A stretch of 42,019 nucleotides of DNA from a virus, in IMG/VR virus record IMGVR_UViG_3300046683_000633, positions 1-42,019 of that record; one strand, 5' to 3'. Positions 8,066 through 15,243 of this stretch are shown piece by piece. A program made the translations under genes and the position numbers. The notes beneath the pieces were generated by a model. The model was given only the letters and a program-made list of their open reading frames with translations. It was not told the origin of the DNA and ran no database searches. Numbering within the stretch: the first letter of the stretch is position 1; the number at the start of each line of letters is the position of its first letter.

Positions 8066-8181
8066 GGGTTGTGTACAGTTGTGTATAGTTTTCCTAAACT
8101 TGTCCTACGCGCGAGGAGATTGAAGACATGAGTGCATCCATAGGAGAGTTTACGGAAACTATACACAACTATACACAGCCC
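8066..8181. repeat. Inverted pair of double TGTGTANAGT iterons
   Basis: The arms 8066-8094 and 8154-8181 are near-perfect inverted copies 59 bp apart. Each arm holds two tandem 10-mers of the form TGTGTA(T/C)AGT, so four sites lie in a two-plus-two symmetrical arrangement. Such a layout fits an operator or replication-initiator site. Confidence 0.7.
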
Positions 8182-8308
8182 TTGGAAAATAAGGGTTCTG
8201 CCGGTTTTGTCGGGATTTTTCCGGGCTTTTTCGAAAAAAGGTGGGGGCGCCCTTGCGTTGAAGAATTGAGTGGACTATATGGGGAAGACTTCAGAAACAA
8301 ACTTCAAA

Positions 8309-8319
8309 GGAGTAACGGC
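8309..8319 (+). promoter_or_regulatory. GGAGTAACGGC ribosome site selecting start 8323
   Basis: One-mismatch version of the recurrent ribosome motif, placed before ATG 8323 inside a longer open frame. It argues that translation starts here, at least in addition to 8128. Confidence 0.6.
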
Positions 8320-8322
8320 AAA

Positions 8323-8640
8323 ATGACTTACGGTGTACCTGGATACGCGGTCCGCGACCGCATCGATGAGCTCGAAGACCGGCTTTACGATCTGAAGGCC
8401 GACATCGTCGACGCCCGTGCCGAACGCGACAAGGCGCTCGAACAGGTCGACGAGCTCGACAATGAGCGCGCCCGCCTGCAGGACCGTCTGGCGACGCTGG
8501 AAGACATGTTGCTCGACATCCGCGACTGGATGGACAGCCGCGCGGATGCCGCCGCTGCCGACTATCACGCTGGCAAGGGTTTCGCCGCCGACGATGAAGC
8601 GCGATGGGCGATGGCGATTGACGCGGCAGTGCTGAAATGA
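8323..8640 (+). CDS. Coiled-coil hypothetical protein, 105 aa
   Basis: The short N-terminus (MTYGVPGYAVRD) leads into a long heptad-like coiled coil (RIDELEDRLYDLKADIVD through LATLEDMLLDIRDWMD). A C-terminal tail with DYHAGKGFAADDEARW follows. It probably forms a homo-oligomer. No catalytic motif is seen and no function can be assigned. ATG 8323 has the GGAGTAACGGC site; an in-frame ATG at 8128 would give 170 residues. The stop overlaps the next ATG (ATGA). Confidence 0.7.
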   Translation: MTYGVPGYAVRDRIDELEDRLYDLKADIVDARAERDKALEQVDELDNERARLQDRLATLEDMLLDIRDWMDSRADAAAADYHAGKGFAADDEARWAMAIDAAVLK

Positions 8641-8837
8641 ACCGCGCTGTTATCCGGCAGTACGCCGCCAGCCGGGGGATGCGTTACCGCATCACCCGTG
8701 CCGGCCATGTCGATCTGTTCGGGCCGCTGCCGGGTTCGCAGCTGTGCGGCTGGTATCGGTTCGCCGGCAGCGAGGCGGCGGCGGTCAGCCGTATCGTCGT
8801 GGAAAGTGTTGGCGATATCATCGGGGGTGGGGCATGA
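8637..8837 (+). CDS. Small hypothetical protein, 66 aa
   Basis: A compact basic N-terminus (RAVIRQYAASRGMRYRITRAG) is followed by HVDLFGPLPG and CGWYRFAGSEAAA, which look like a small alpha/beta fold. It is coupled to both neighbours by ATGA overlaps at 8637 and 8834, which supports it as a real gene of a three-gene set despite its size. No family recognised. Confidence 0.65.
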   Translation: MNRAVIRQYAASRGMRYRITRAGHVDLFGPLPGSQLCGWYRFAGSEAAAVSRIVVESVGDIIGGGA

Positions 8838-9133
8838 TCTGGACTGTTGTCGCGCCACATGGCGAGGAGGATATCGGCTACCTGCCGATGATTTTCACCG
8901 ATACCGATCCCCGTCCAGCCGCCATGCAGGCTAATGAGCGCTACGCTCACGGCGGCGGATGGCGACCGCAAAAAGGCTGGAAGGTCGATGCGCGGTCTGT
9001 GGCGACACCGGCGGCTCACGCCACTGGTGGAATTCGTGGTGCGAATTCGTCGCCGGCAATCGCGCCAATCGCTCGCTTGCGACCGCTGATGCGGTGTCGG
9101 CCTACCATGCGGCCTGCATTGCATAGGCCGTAA
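8834..9133 (+). CDS. Hypothetical protein, 99 aa
   Basis: It begins MIWTVVAPHGEEDIGYLP and continues FTDTDPRPAAMQANERYAHGGGW. This resembles short phage proteins of unknown function that share a strand, DxDPR and GW pattern. The last third is Ala/Arg/Pro-rich and low in complexity, so a frame error near the end is possible. ATG 8834 overlaps the upstream stop. A terminator follows at 9166-9193. Confidence 0.55.
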   Translation: MIWTVVAPHGEEDIGYLPMIFTDTDPRPAAMQANERYAHGGGWRPQKGWKVDARSVATPAAHATGGIRGANSSPAIAPIARLRPLMRCRPTMRPALHRP

Positions 9134-9165
9134 CGCCACAGGCGAGGCCATACAGAGGGTTTTAG

Positions 9166-9193
9166 GGCTCCGGAGCAATTCCGGGGCCTTTTT
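9166..9193 (+). terminator. Rho-independent terminator before the packaging genes
   Basis: Nine-bp stem GGCTCCGGA (9166-9174) and TCCGGGGCC (9180-9188) with one G-T pair and a 5-nt loop, followed by TTTTT. It ends the replication transcript and separates it from the terminase genes. Confidence 0.85.
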
Positions 9194-9237
9194 CGCGTTG
9201 GTTGCGCTGTACGGGGCTGGCGTGGCATTGTGTGGGC

Positions 9238-9783
9238 ATGTTCACACGCATCCCGGTTAAGCAGGAACAGTTTTTGCTGCTCGTCCTTGATGGCCAGCCG
9301 GCGAGCCGCGCCTATGCCCATGTCTATGGTCAGGACAAATCCAAAGCCGTCTGTGAGGTTTCCGGCTCAAGACTGTTAAGCAAGGCTAGGGTTCAGCAGC
9401 GGAAGAGCGAGCTTCTGGCCGCGCGCCATGCGGCCAGCCCCATATCAGCTGCGTTTTTGACAGGCGAACTTCTCGCCACGGCGGCGGAATCTCGCGCGTT
9501 GGGCCAGGGTTCAGCTGCCCAGGCTTGCTACATGGGCGTGGCCAAATTGCATGGCCTCATCGTCGACCGCGTCCAGGCCGACGTGCTGGTTCGTAAGCCG
9601 GCTAACAATCCCGACAGCCCCGACGAGATGACTGCCGAAGCCTGGCTGTCTGACTTTGGCGTTACAGTAATAGAGCACAACTCTACTGCGACTATACCTG
9701 CGCAACCCGAAACTATAGTTGAGATACACCAGAAAGATGTAGAGGTCGAGAGCGACGACGGGGGGTCGGCCTCTACTGTATAG
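9238..9783 (+). CDS. Terminase small subunit
   Basis: 181 residues with the organisation of phage TerS: an N-terminal HTH-like region (KQEQFLLLVLDGQPASRAYAHVYG), a conserved GSRLLSKARVQQRKSELL helix, an oligomerisation core, and an acidic C-terminal tail (EVESDDGG). It recognises packaging sites and stimulates the large subunit encoded at 10736. ATG 9238 lies just 45 nt past the terminator with a poor ribosome site; an in-frame earlier start at 9202 would run through the terminator tail and is unlikely. The repeat cluster at 9779-9850 begins at its 3' end. Confidence 0.8.
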   Translation: MFTRIPVKQEQFLLLVLDGQPASRAYAHVYGQDKSKAVCEVSGSRLLSKARVQQRKSELLAARHAASPISAAFLTGELLATAAESRALGQGSAAQACYMGVAKLHGLIVDRVQADVLVRKPANNPDSPDEMTAEAWLSDFGVTVIEHNSTATIPAQPETIVEIHQKDVEVESDDGGSASTV

Positions 9784-9850
9784 CGCTAGTATAGTGTGAG
9801 TAGTGTATGAGAGTATAGATGGTATAGTCGTAGTAGTTGCTGTAGTATAG
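9779..9850 (+). repeat. TATAG repeat cluster downstream of small terminase
   Basis: TATAG starts at 9779, 9790, 9814, 9823 and 9846, with a variant TATGA at 9806. Most copies are extended to GTATAG(T). The run is strand-biased and noncoding, and adjacent coding DNA has AACTATAGTT near 9710. It is a plausible protein-binding array such as a packaging or replication site. The rest of the 9784-9977 gap shows nothing else. Confidence 0.6.
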
Positions 9851-9977
9851 TTGGGGGTGGCGGGTCTGAACCGGAAAGTGGGTACACCCCTGGGTTGTGG
9901 GGCCTCCACAAAATCCGCACGGATACAACCGCGACGCGTTCCCGTTTTGTTCTAAAGTCCATCGTAAGGCCCTTCGG

Positions 9978-10175
9978 ATGTCGACTGCCATAGCCCAGAG
10001 CGACTACGACGACTTCAGCCGGACGCTGACCATAACCTTCACCGACGGCAGCGTGTACGAATACTACGGTGTCCCTCCCGCCGTGTTCCAGGCCGTATCG
10101 AGCGACACCACGTCGAAGGGCACCTACTTCAACCGCGACGTCCGCAAGGCGTACAGCTATTCGAGGATTGGTTGA
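9978..10175 (+). CDS. KTSC-domain protein, 65 aa
   Basis: A short protein spanning one KTSC-like domain. It starts [17 protein letters not shown] and continues [29 protein letters not shown] and [11 protein letters not shown], with the KG-x-YFN-x-x-VR-x-x-Y pattern typical of the family. Such proteins often stand alone in phages; their function is not established and they may bind nucleic acid. The frame is open upstream to 9897, but ATG 9978 is the natural domain start. Confidence 0.75.
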   Translation: MSTAIAQSDYDDFSRTLTITFTDGSVYEYYGVPPAVFQAVSSDTTSKGTYFNRDVRKAYSYSRIG

Positions 10176-10199
10176 CCCTCCGTAAAAATCTTCTATGGT
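10172..10199 (+). promoter_or_regulatory. Candidate promoter of an HNH gene
   Basis: TTGACC (10172-10177) and TATGGT (10194-10199) are separated by 16 bp, directly ahead of ATG 10205. This fits a mobile gene carrying its own promoter. Confidence 0.35.
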
Positions 10200-10204
10200 G
10201 GGCC

Positions 10205-10726
10205 ATGCCTAGAGGTGTCCACTCCAGTCCCCGCAGTTTCAATGTCGTCGATATGTCGGGCCAGACCTTCGGTCGCCTGGCCGTCGTCGAGCGCGCCGGC
10301 ACCTCGCCCGACCGCAAGGCCCTTTGGCGATGCCGCTGCGCCTGCGGCAACTGGCCTGTCGTCAGTGGCAAGGACATGCGTTCCGGCCACGTCCGGTCGT
10401 GCGGCTGCCTCGCTGTCGAGGCCACCGTCCGGCGCAACACCCGACATGGTGGCGCCGGCACTCGTCTCCACGCCATCTGGAAGGACATGCACAAGCGTTG
10501 CCGGCATCATCCGCACTATGCTGGCCGTGTCCACGTCGATCCTGCCTGGGCCAGCTACCCACCTTTCAAGGCGTGGGCCTTGTCGCACGACTACCGCCCC
10601 AACCTCACCCTTGATCGCAAGGATACACTGGGCCACTATTCCCCCGACAATTGCCGTTGGGCGACGCGCAAGGAACAGGCTAACAACCGATACGACCAGC
10701 ATGGCGGCTACACCCCCGCCACCTAG
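10205..10726 (+). CDS. HNH endonuclease, zinc/AP2-like type (copy 1)
   Basis: 173-residue free-standing endonuclease, probably a homing-type nicking or cutting enzyme. The N-terminal module has [14 protein letters not shown], then CRCACG and SCGC, a four-cysteine zinc or DNA-binding knuckle. The C-terminal nuclease has [20 protein letters not shown], with Asp-Arg replacing the first His of HNH as usual in this group, and Asn-Cys-Arg-Trp. The middle YGGRGI element is altered to YAGRVHV. It ends 9 nt before the large terminase ATG and about 110 nt before the P-loop insertion. Confidence 0.85.
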   Translation: MPRGVHSSPRSFNVVDMSGQTFGRLAVVERAGTSPDRKALWRCRCACGNWPVVSGKDMRSGHVRSCGCLAVEATVRRNTRHGGAGTRLHAIWKDMHKRCRHHPHYAGRVHVDPAWASYPPFKAWALSHDYRPNLTLDRKDTLGHYSPDNCRWATRKEQANNRYDQHGGYTPAT

Positions 10727-10735
10727 GACATGATA

Positions 10736-12211
10736 ATGGCCCAACCCCAAAAGGTCGTGATTGGGTTCAAACCCCAACCCGGTCCTCAAGTCGCATTCCT
10801 CAAAGCCCCCTTTGACGCTGTTATCTATGGAGGCGCAAGAGGCCCCCGACCCCCGCTATTGAGTTAGCGGGGGTCGGGGGTTTCACGAAGAGGAGGAGGA
10901 AAGAGCTACGCCACCTTGGGCGAGTTCTGGCTCCACGCCGAGCGCCACGGCCCCCACGCCCGCGGCCTGATGGTGCGCAAGACCCGCGAGGATTTGAAGG
11001 ACACCATCGAGACCGCCCAGCAGATGTACGGCTCAGCCGCCACCTGGAACGACCAGAAGAAGTTCTTCCGCTTCCAGGGCGGCGCCATGCTCAACATGGC
11101 TTACCTCGAATCCGACTCCGACGCCCAGAACTACCAGGGCTGGTCACTGACCCGCGTCTACGTCGAGGAACTGACGCAATACGCCGACTCCAGGGCGATC
11201 TTCAAGCTGTTCGCCACCCTCAGGAGCGCGGTGCCGGGCATCAAGTGCCAGTTCCGCGCCACCACGAACCCGGGTGGGCCAGGACACGCATGGGTCAAGG
11301 CGTGGGCGATAGACATAGGGCCTATGAACCCCGTCACCGATCCAGTGACAGGTCTCACCCGTGTTTTTATCCCCGCGAAAGTTACTGACAATCCGGCCCT
11401 CCTGAAGAATGATCCCGGTTACATCAATCGCCTCCGCGCCAGCGGCTCCGAACAGTTGGTTCGCGCCTGGCTCGAAGGTGACTGGGATCAGGTGGAGGGT
11501 GCTTTCTTTGATGAGTGGGACCGTAGGCGGCATGTGGTGGAGCCTTTTCGTATTCCGGCGGACTGGGTACGGTTCAGGTCGATGGACTGGGGCTCTGCCA
11601 AGCCTTTTTCGGTGGGTTGGTGGGCGCATGTCCAAGATGATTTCCAGATTCCCGGCACCCGGACCCTGCTGCCTCGCGGAGCAATCGTTCGTTACCGCGA
11701 GTGGTACGGCGCTTCGGCTCCAAACACGGGGCTCAAGCTTCCGGCTGAGATTGTAGGCGCCGGCATTGTCGCCCGTGACAACCGCGAAGACATCGCCTAC
11801 GGGGTGCTGGACCCTAGCGCCTTCGCTGTCGTTTCCGGTCCCAGCGTTGGTGAGACCCTCGGGCGCGCCGGCGCTTTCTTCCGTCGCGCCGACAACGCCC
11901 GCGTCAGTCGCGACAAACGGGCCGGAGGTTGGGATCAATTGCGCGCCCGTTTGCGTGGCGACGCCGACGGCAGGCCGATGATCTATTTCTTCTCGACCTG
12001 CAAGGACAGCATCCGCACACTTCCCATGCAGCAGCATAATGAGAACAATCCGGAAGACCTCGACACCGATAACGAAGATCATGCGGTCGACGAAATTAGG
12101 TACGCCTGCATGTCACGTCCTTTCCGCGCCAGCGGGTTCGAGGTGGTTCACGAAGATCGCAATCCATGGCGGATTTCGAACATGTTCAAGCTGGACGAGC
12201 TTGACTTGTGA
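10736..12211 (+). CDS. Terminase large subunit, split in its P-loop by an in-frame 51-nt element
   Basis: ATP-driven DNA packaging motor and nuclease; 474 residues if the 51-nt insert is skipped. The N-terminus ends in IYGGARG (residues 30-36). The insert follows, and the frame resumes GGGKSYATLGEFW, so the uninterrupted motif would be GARGGGKS (Walker A). VYVEELTQY is Walker B and TTNPGG the coupling motif. SMDWGS, VLDPSAFA and DEDHAVDEI supply the nuclease acidic residues. The insert is a multiple of three and contains one in-frame TAG (10865-10867). No other stop interrupts the gene. It is either recoded, read through, disrupted, or misassembled. Confidence 0.85.
10837..10893 (+). other. 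51-nt hairpin/stop element in the terL Walker A codons
   Basis: Direct repeats AAGAGG at 10837-10842 and 10888-10893 are offset by 51 nt. Between them lies a perfect 16-bp stem (10843-10858 with 10865-10880) with a 6-nt loop. The UAG stop forms the first triplet of the 3' arm. The in-frame codon AGA (10838-10840) is repeated at 10889-10891, so moving from the first AGA to the second gives Gly-Ala-Arg-Gly-Gly-Gly-Lys-Ser. SD-like GAGGAGGAGG starts within the second copy. This resembles a ribosome-bypass element or a small mobile insertion. Confidence 0.85.
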
Positions 12212-12605
12212 AACGCCCCGTGGCCGGATCGCGAACGAGCCTTGCGTGGTATTCCGGGGCGCGGCATCCGGTGTAGTACGTGCCTTGCGTCCTCTTGTCC
12301 TGCTCATTGTCGGGTTGGTCGCCCCACTTCAGGTGCGCCGGGTTGATGCAGGCTTTCACGCCGCAGGTGTGCTGGGCTTGCGGCTTGCCTTCCGGCGCGG
12401 GGCCGTGGACATCCTCGCACAGCAGCTTCGACAGTACGTGGGTTTTGCCGTCGATGGTCCTGCGGGCGTAGCCATTGATGGTGGAATACGGCCAGATCAG
12501 GCAGTCCGAACCGCGATACGTCAGGGCATGTTCCATGAACCGCCGACCGTGGCCGTGCGAAGCCTTTCCACAATTAATGACGGAGCATATGGTGCGAGCG
12601 GACAT
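12186..12605 (-). CDS. HNH endonuclease, HNH_3-like (copy 2, antisense)
   Basis: 139 residues. GSDCLIWPYSTINGYARRTIDG is the strand region, LLCEDVHGPAPEG leads into the first His, and HTCGVKACINPAHLKWG supplies the H-N-H core with its structural cysteines. It sits between large terminase and portal on the opposite strand, and its 3' end overlaps the last 26 nt of terL. ATG 12605 has AGGAGGTCCG, shared exactly with the HNH gene starting at 16029. A GC-rich hairpin (12637-12658) lies just upstream. Confidence 0.85.
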   Translation of the reverse strand: MSARTICSVINCGKASHGHGRRFMEHALTYRGSDCLIWPYSTINGYARRTIDGKTHVLSKLLCEDVHGPAPEGKPQAQHTCGVKACINPAHLKWGDQPDNEQDKRTQGTYYTGCRAPEYHARLVRDPATGRFTSQARPA

Positions 12606-12636
12606 CGGACCTCCTTACAGGTTCGCGTTCAGGCCG

Positions 12637-12658
12637 CGCCGGGGGGCAAATCCCGGCG
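12637..12658. other. Hairpin between HNH copy 2 and portal starts
   Basis: CGCCGGG (12637-12643) pairs with CCCGGCG (12652-12658) around an 8-nt loop, in the divergent space before the portal ATG. There is no T tract. Confidence 0.5.
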
Positions 12659-12688
12659 TGGCCACACCCTATCACCGGGACGAACCTG

Positions 12689-15013
12689 ATGGCCACCAAG
12701 TTCTTCGACGACACCCCGAAAGTCGCCGGCACCATCTCAGCCGAGGCCGGCAAGCCCGACGTGCCGCCGGTCAACCCAAGCGAACCCGATGCCGACCCCA
12801 CCGACGAGGTCGACAGCCAATACTGGGAACGCTGCCTCGCCGATGCCGAGCGCGCCGAGCAGGACTGGCGCCAGCGCGGACGCGAGATCGTCCGCATCTA
12901 CCGCAACGACGGCAGCTACACCGCGCTCAACAAGAAGCGCAACGTCAACGACATCGTCTTCAACATCCTTTTCTCCAACACCGAAGTGATGCTGCCCAAC
13001 ATCTACGCCAACCCGCCGGACCCCGTCGTCCGCTCCCGTTTCATCAAGAAAACCACCCCGGTTCCGCAACCTCCCCCTCTGCCTCCGGCCCCGCCGGCGA
13101 CGGCACCGCCGCCAGGGCCGGGGATGCCGGGTGGACCGCCGGCGGCGGCCCCTCAGGCACCGCCACCGGCGCCACTGCCACCCACTCCGCCGAGCCCCAA
13201 TCTCGGCGTCGACATCAACATCCAGGGCCTGCACCCGCCGCAGCCGCCAGTCCAGCAACCACCACCGCCGCCAACCCCTCCTCCCCCCGAGGAGCCGCCT
13301 CCCCCCTCGATGCCGCCGATGATGCCGGCCCCTCCCCCGCCGGGGATGCCGGACCAGAAGGATGTCGAAACCGCCGCCGCCGTCATGGAAAAGGCGCTCG
13401 GCATCGTCGTCGACGACACCACCAGCCACGAGGCGATCAAGGCCGCCGTCAAGGACATGCTGCTGCCTGGCCGAGGTACTTGCCGTGTCCGCTGGTATCC
13501 GCAACTGCAGTCCCAGCCGGTCGCCGACCCGGTCATGGGCGGCAATCTCTCCCTGCCCGGCCAGCCCACCCCGCAAGGCGACGCCGCGCCGCTGACCGAG
13601 GACGTCAAGATATGGGAGACCGTCAGCGATGAATACGTCTACTGGGAGGACATCCTCTACGATCCCGTCCGCCAGTTCACCGACGGCTCGTGGGTCGCCT
13701 TCCGTCACCTGTTCGACGAGAAATCCCTGCTCGCCGAGTTCGAGGACAGCCAGCAGCTGCAGACGCTCAAGGCCGCCAACAAACTGCAGGACGTGCTGAA
13801 ATGGACCGACGAGAGCGCCGCCAAGTCGGTGGTCGGCGGCGGCAGCCCGATGAAGACCGCCAACAAGCTCGGCGACGTCATCAAGAAGGCGATGGTCTGG
13901 GAAATCTGGAACAAGACCAGGACCGAGGTCATCTGGTTCATTCGCGAAGTCGACGGCCTCGTGCTGCGCGTCGACCCCGACAGCCTCGGTCTTTCCAACT
14001 TCTTCCCCGTCCCCAAGCCGCTGCTGGCCGTCACCACCACCGACTCGATGCTGCCGCGGCCTTACTACGACCTCTACCGCCATCTCGCCGCCGATCTCGA
14101 CGAGACCTCCCGGCAGATTTCGCGCCTCACCGACAAGATCAAGGTCAGGGGCGGCTACAACGCCTCGAACCGCGATATCGCCGCCATCCTGACCGCCGAG
14201 GATGGCAAGATGCTGCCCGTCGCCGGCGTCGATTTGATCAATGGCGGCCTCGCCAATCACATCTGGCTGGTGCCGATCATCGAGTGGGTCAACGCGCTCA
14301 AGGAGCTTTACCTCGCCCGCGAGCAGATCAAGCAGGCGATCTACGAGGTGATGGGCATCTCCGACATCATGCGCGGCAATTCCAACCCCTACGAGACCGC
14401 CACCGCGCAGCGCATCAAGGGCACGATGGGCACCAACCGTCTCGCCGAGCAGAAGCGTGTCTGCGCCAATTTCGCCCGCGAATTACTGCGCATGAAGGCT
14501 GAGATCATCGCCAAGAACTTCGACGCCAGCACCCTTACGCGGATGACCGGCGAGGAGGTCACCCCCGAAGTCGAGGCCATCCTCAGGGACGACTTCCAGC
14601 GCACCTGCTCCATCGACGTCGAGACCGACTCCACCGTCGCCGTCGACGAGCAGGGCGAGCAGGACGCCAACGGCAAGATGATGATGGCCATGCAGGGCAT
14701 CATGCAGGGCGCCGCCGGCCTTCTCCAGGCCGGCATCCTGCCGCCTCCCATGGTGGCGCAGTTCTCGCTCGAACTGATGAAGATGATGTTGCATCCGTTG
14801 AAGAACTCCCGCGGCGTCGTCGAACTGATCGACGACTTCCAGGAGCAGATACAGGCGCTGGCCAAGATGCAGGCCATGCAGCCGCCGCCTCCGCCTGGGC
14901 CACCCCCCGGTGCTGGAGCCGGTCCGCCCGGTGCCCCTCTTACTATCCCGCCGGGCGGGCCGCCGCTGCCGAATGGCGCCGGCCCACCGCCGCCAGGAAT
15001 GCCGATGCAATGA
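12689..15013 (+). CDS. Portal protein with a long polyproline insert
   Basis: 774 residues; ring-shaped head-tail connector through which DNA passes. The N-terminus (DSQYWERCLADAERAEQDWR, NVNDIVFNILFSNTEVMLPN) and the core (WEDILYDPVRQFTDGSWVAF, YNASNRDIAAILTAEDG, YEVMGISDIMRGNSNPYETA) match podovirus-style portals. Residues 124-221 are an extraordinary Pro-rich segment (PQPPPLPPAPP, QQPPPPPTPPPP), and the C-terminus is again Pro/Gly-rich. The rest is of normal portal length. ATG 12689 is upstream-isolated by the HNH insertion. The stop overlaps the next ATG (ATGA). Confidence 0.88.
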   Translation: MATKFFDDTPKVAGTISAEAGKPDVPPVNPSEPDADPTDEVDSQYWERCLADAERAEQDWRQRGREIVRIYRNDGSYTALNKKRNVNDIVFNILFSNTEVMLPNIYANPPDPVVRSRFIKKTTPVPQPPPLPPAPPATAPPPGPGMPGGPPAAAPQAPPPAPLPPTPPSPNLGVDINIQGLHPPQPPVQQPPPPPTPPPPEEPPPPSMPPMMPAPPPPGMPDQKDVETAAAVMEKALGIVVDDTTSHEAIKAAVKDMLLPGRGTCRVRWYPQLQSQPVADPVMGGNLSLPGQPTPQGDAAPLTEDVKIWETVSDEYVYWEDILYDPVRQFTDGSWVAFRHLFDEKSLLAEFEDSQQLQTLKAANKLQDVLKWTDESAAKSVVGGGSPMKTANKLGDVIKKAMVWEIWNKTRTEVIWFIREVDGLVLRVDPDSLGLSNFFPVPKPLLAVTTTDSMLPRPYYDLYRHLAADLDETSRQISRLTDKIKVRGGYNASNRDIAAILTAEDGKMLPVAGVDLINGGLANHIWLVPIIEWVNALKELYLAREQIKQAIYEVMGISDIMRGNSNPYETATAQRIKGTMGTNRLAEQKRVCANFARELLRMKAEIIAKNFDASTLTRMTGEEVTPEVEAILRDDFQRTCSIDVETDSTVAVDEQGEQDANGKMMMAMQGIMQGAAGLLQAGILPPPMVAQFSLELMKMMLHPLKNSRGVVELIDDFQEQIQALAKMQAMQPPPPPGPPPGAGAGPPGAPLTIPPGGPPLPNGAGPPPPGMPMQ

Positions 15014-15243
15014 CCCAGAGGAGAAACGATTATGCCGTTCAAGACCAAGCCGAAAAAAGCCGTCAGGAAACCGCCGTCAAAACCATTCAGCAAAGCGGCC
15101 ACCACGGGTCCGTTCGGTGGGACGAAAGCCCCGCTGCCGGCAACGAAAGGTGGCTTCCCACCCAAGAAGCCAATGCCTGGCTGCTAGACCGCCTCCACCG
15201 CATTGAAGTCCTCGTCGAACGCATCTGGGAACGGATAAAATGA
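15010..15243 (+). CDS. Small hypothetical protein, 77 aa (overlapping frame pair, long frame)
   Basis: It begins with an ATGA overlap on the portal stop and ends with an ATGA overlap on the next gene, the coupling pattern of real genes in this region. The N-terminal half is polar (TQRRNDYAVQDQAEKSRQ). The C-terminal NAWLLDRLHRIEVLVERIW is a good amphipathic helix. Another reading frame in the same DNA (15032-15187) has its own ribosome site, so one or both may be used. No family recognised. Confidence 0.5.
   Translation: MTQRRNDYAVQDQAEKSRQETAVKTIQQSGHHGSVRWDESPAAGNERWLPTQEANAWLLDRLHRIEVLVERIWERIK
15032..15187 (+). CDS. Lys/Pro-rich peptide, 51 aa (overlapping frame pair, short frame)
   Basis: MPFKTKPKKAVRKPPSKPF followed by a Gly/Pro/Lys-rich stretch ending KKPMPGC. 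It is strongly basic, like many tiny phage proteins of unknown function. ATG 15032 is preceded by GGAGAAACGAT (15020-15030), close to the GGAGTAACGAC motif of other genes. It lies in the +1 frame inside 15010-15243. Codon third positions are GC-rich as in neighbouring genes, so it is a serious alternative. Confidence 0.45.
   Translation: MPFKTKPKKAVRKPPSKPFSKAATTGPFGGTKAPLPATKGGFPPKKPMPGC

Larger units (their letters stand above)
8059..8322. promoter_or_regulatory. Repeat-bearing leader region between helicase and the next gene
   Basis: Contains the inverted repeat at 8066-8181. An in-frame upstream ATG at 8128 with GAGGAG would extend the following gene by 65 codons. That extension uses AT-ending codons unlike its neighbours and carries the repeat, so it is treated here as leader or regulatory DNA. 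A longer 170-residue protein starting at 8128 cannot be excluded. Confidence 0.5.

Noticed and set aside
10837-10893. Ordinary transcription terminator as explanation of the terL hairpin
   Set aside because: Only three T residues follow the stem, and it lies inside the Walker A codons between in-phase halves of an essential gene; a terminator role alone would not explain the repeated AAGAGG and preserved frame.
10837-10893. Group I/II intron or intein in terL
   Set aside because: 51 nt is far too short for a self-splicing intron, and the internal UAG excludes an intein.
12737-14260. Long minus-strand open frame (507 codons) across the portal gene
   Set aside because: Shadow of the GC-rich portal coding sequence; its protein is low-complexity Gly/Arg/Asp and lacks a ribosome site, while the plus frame has clear portal landmarks.
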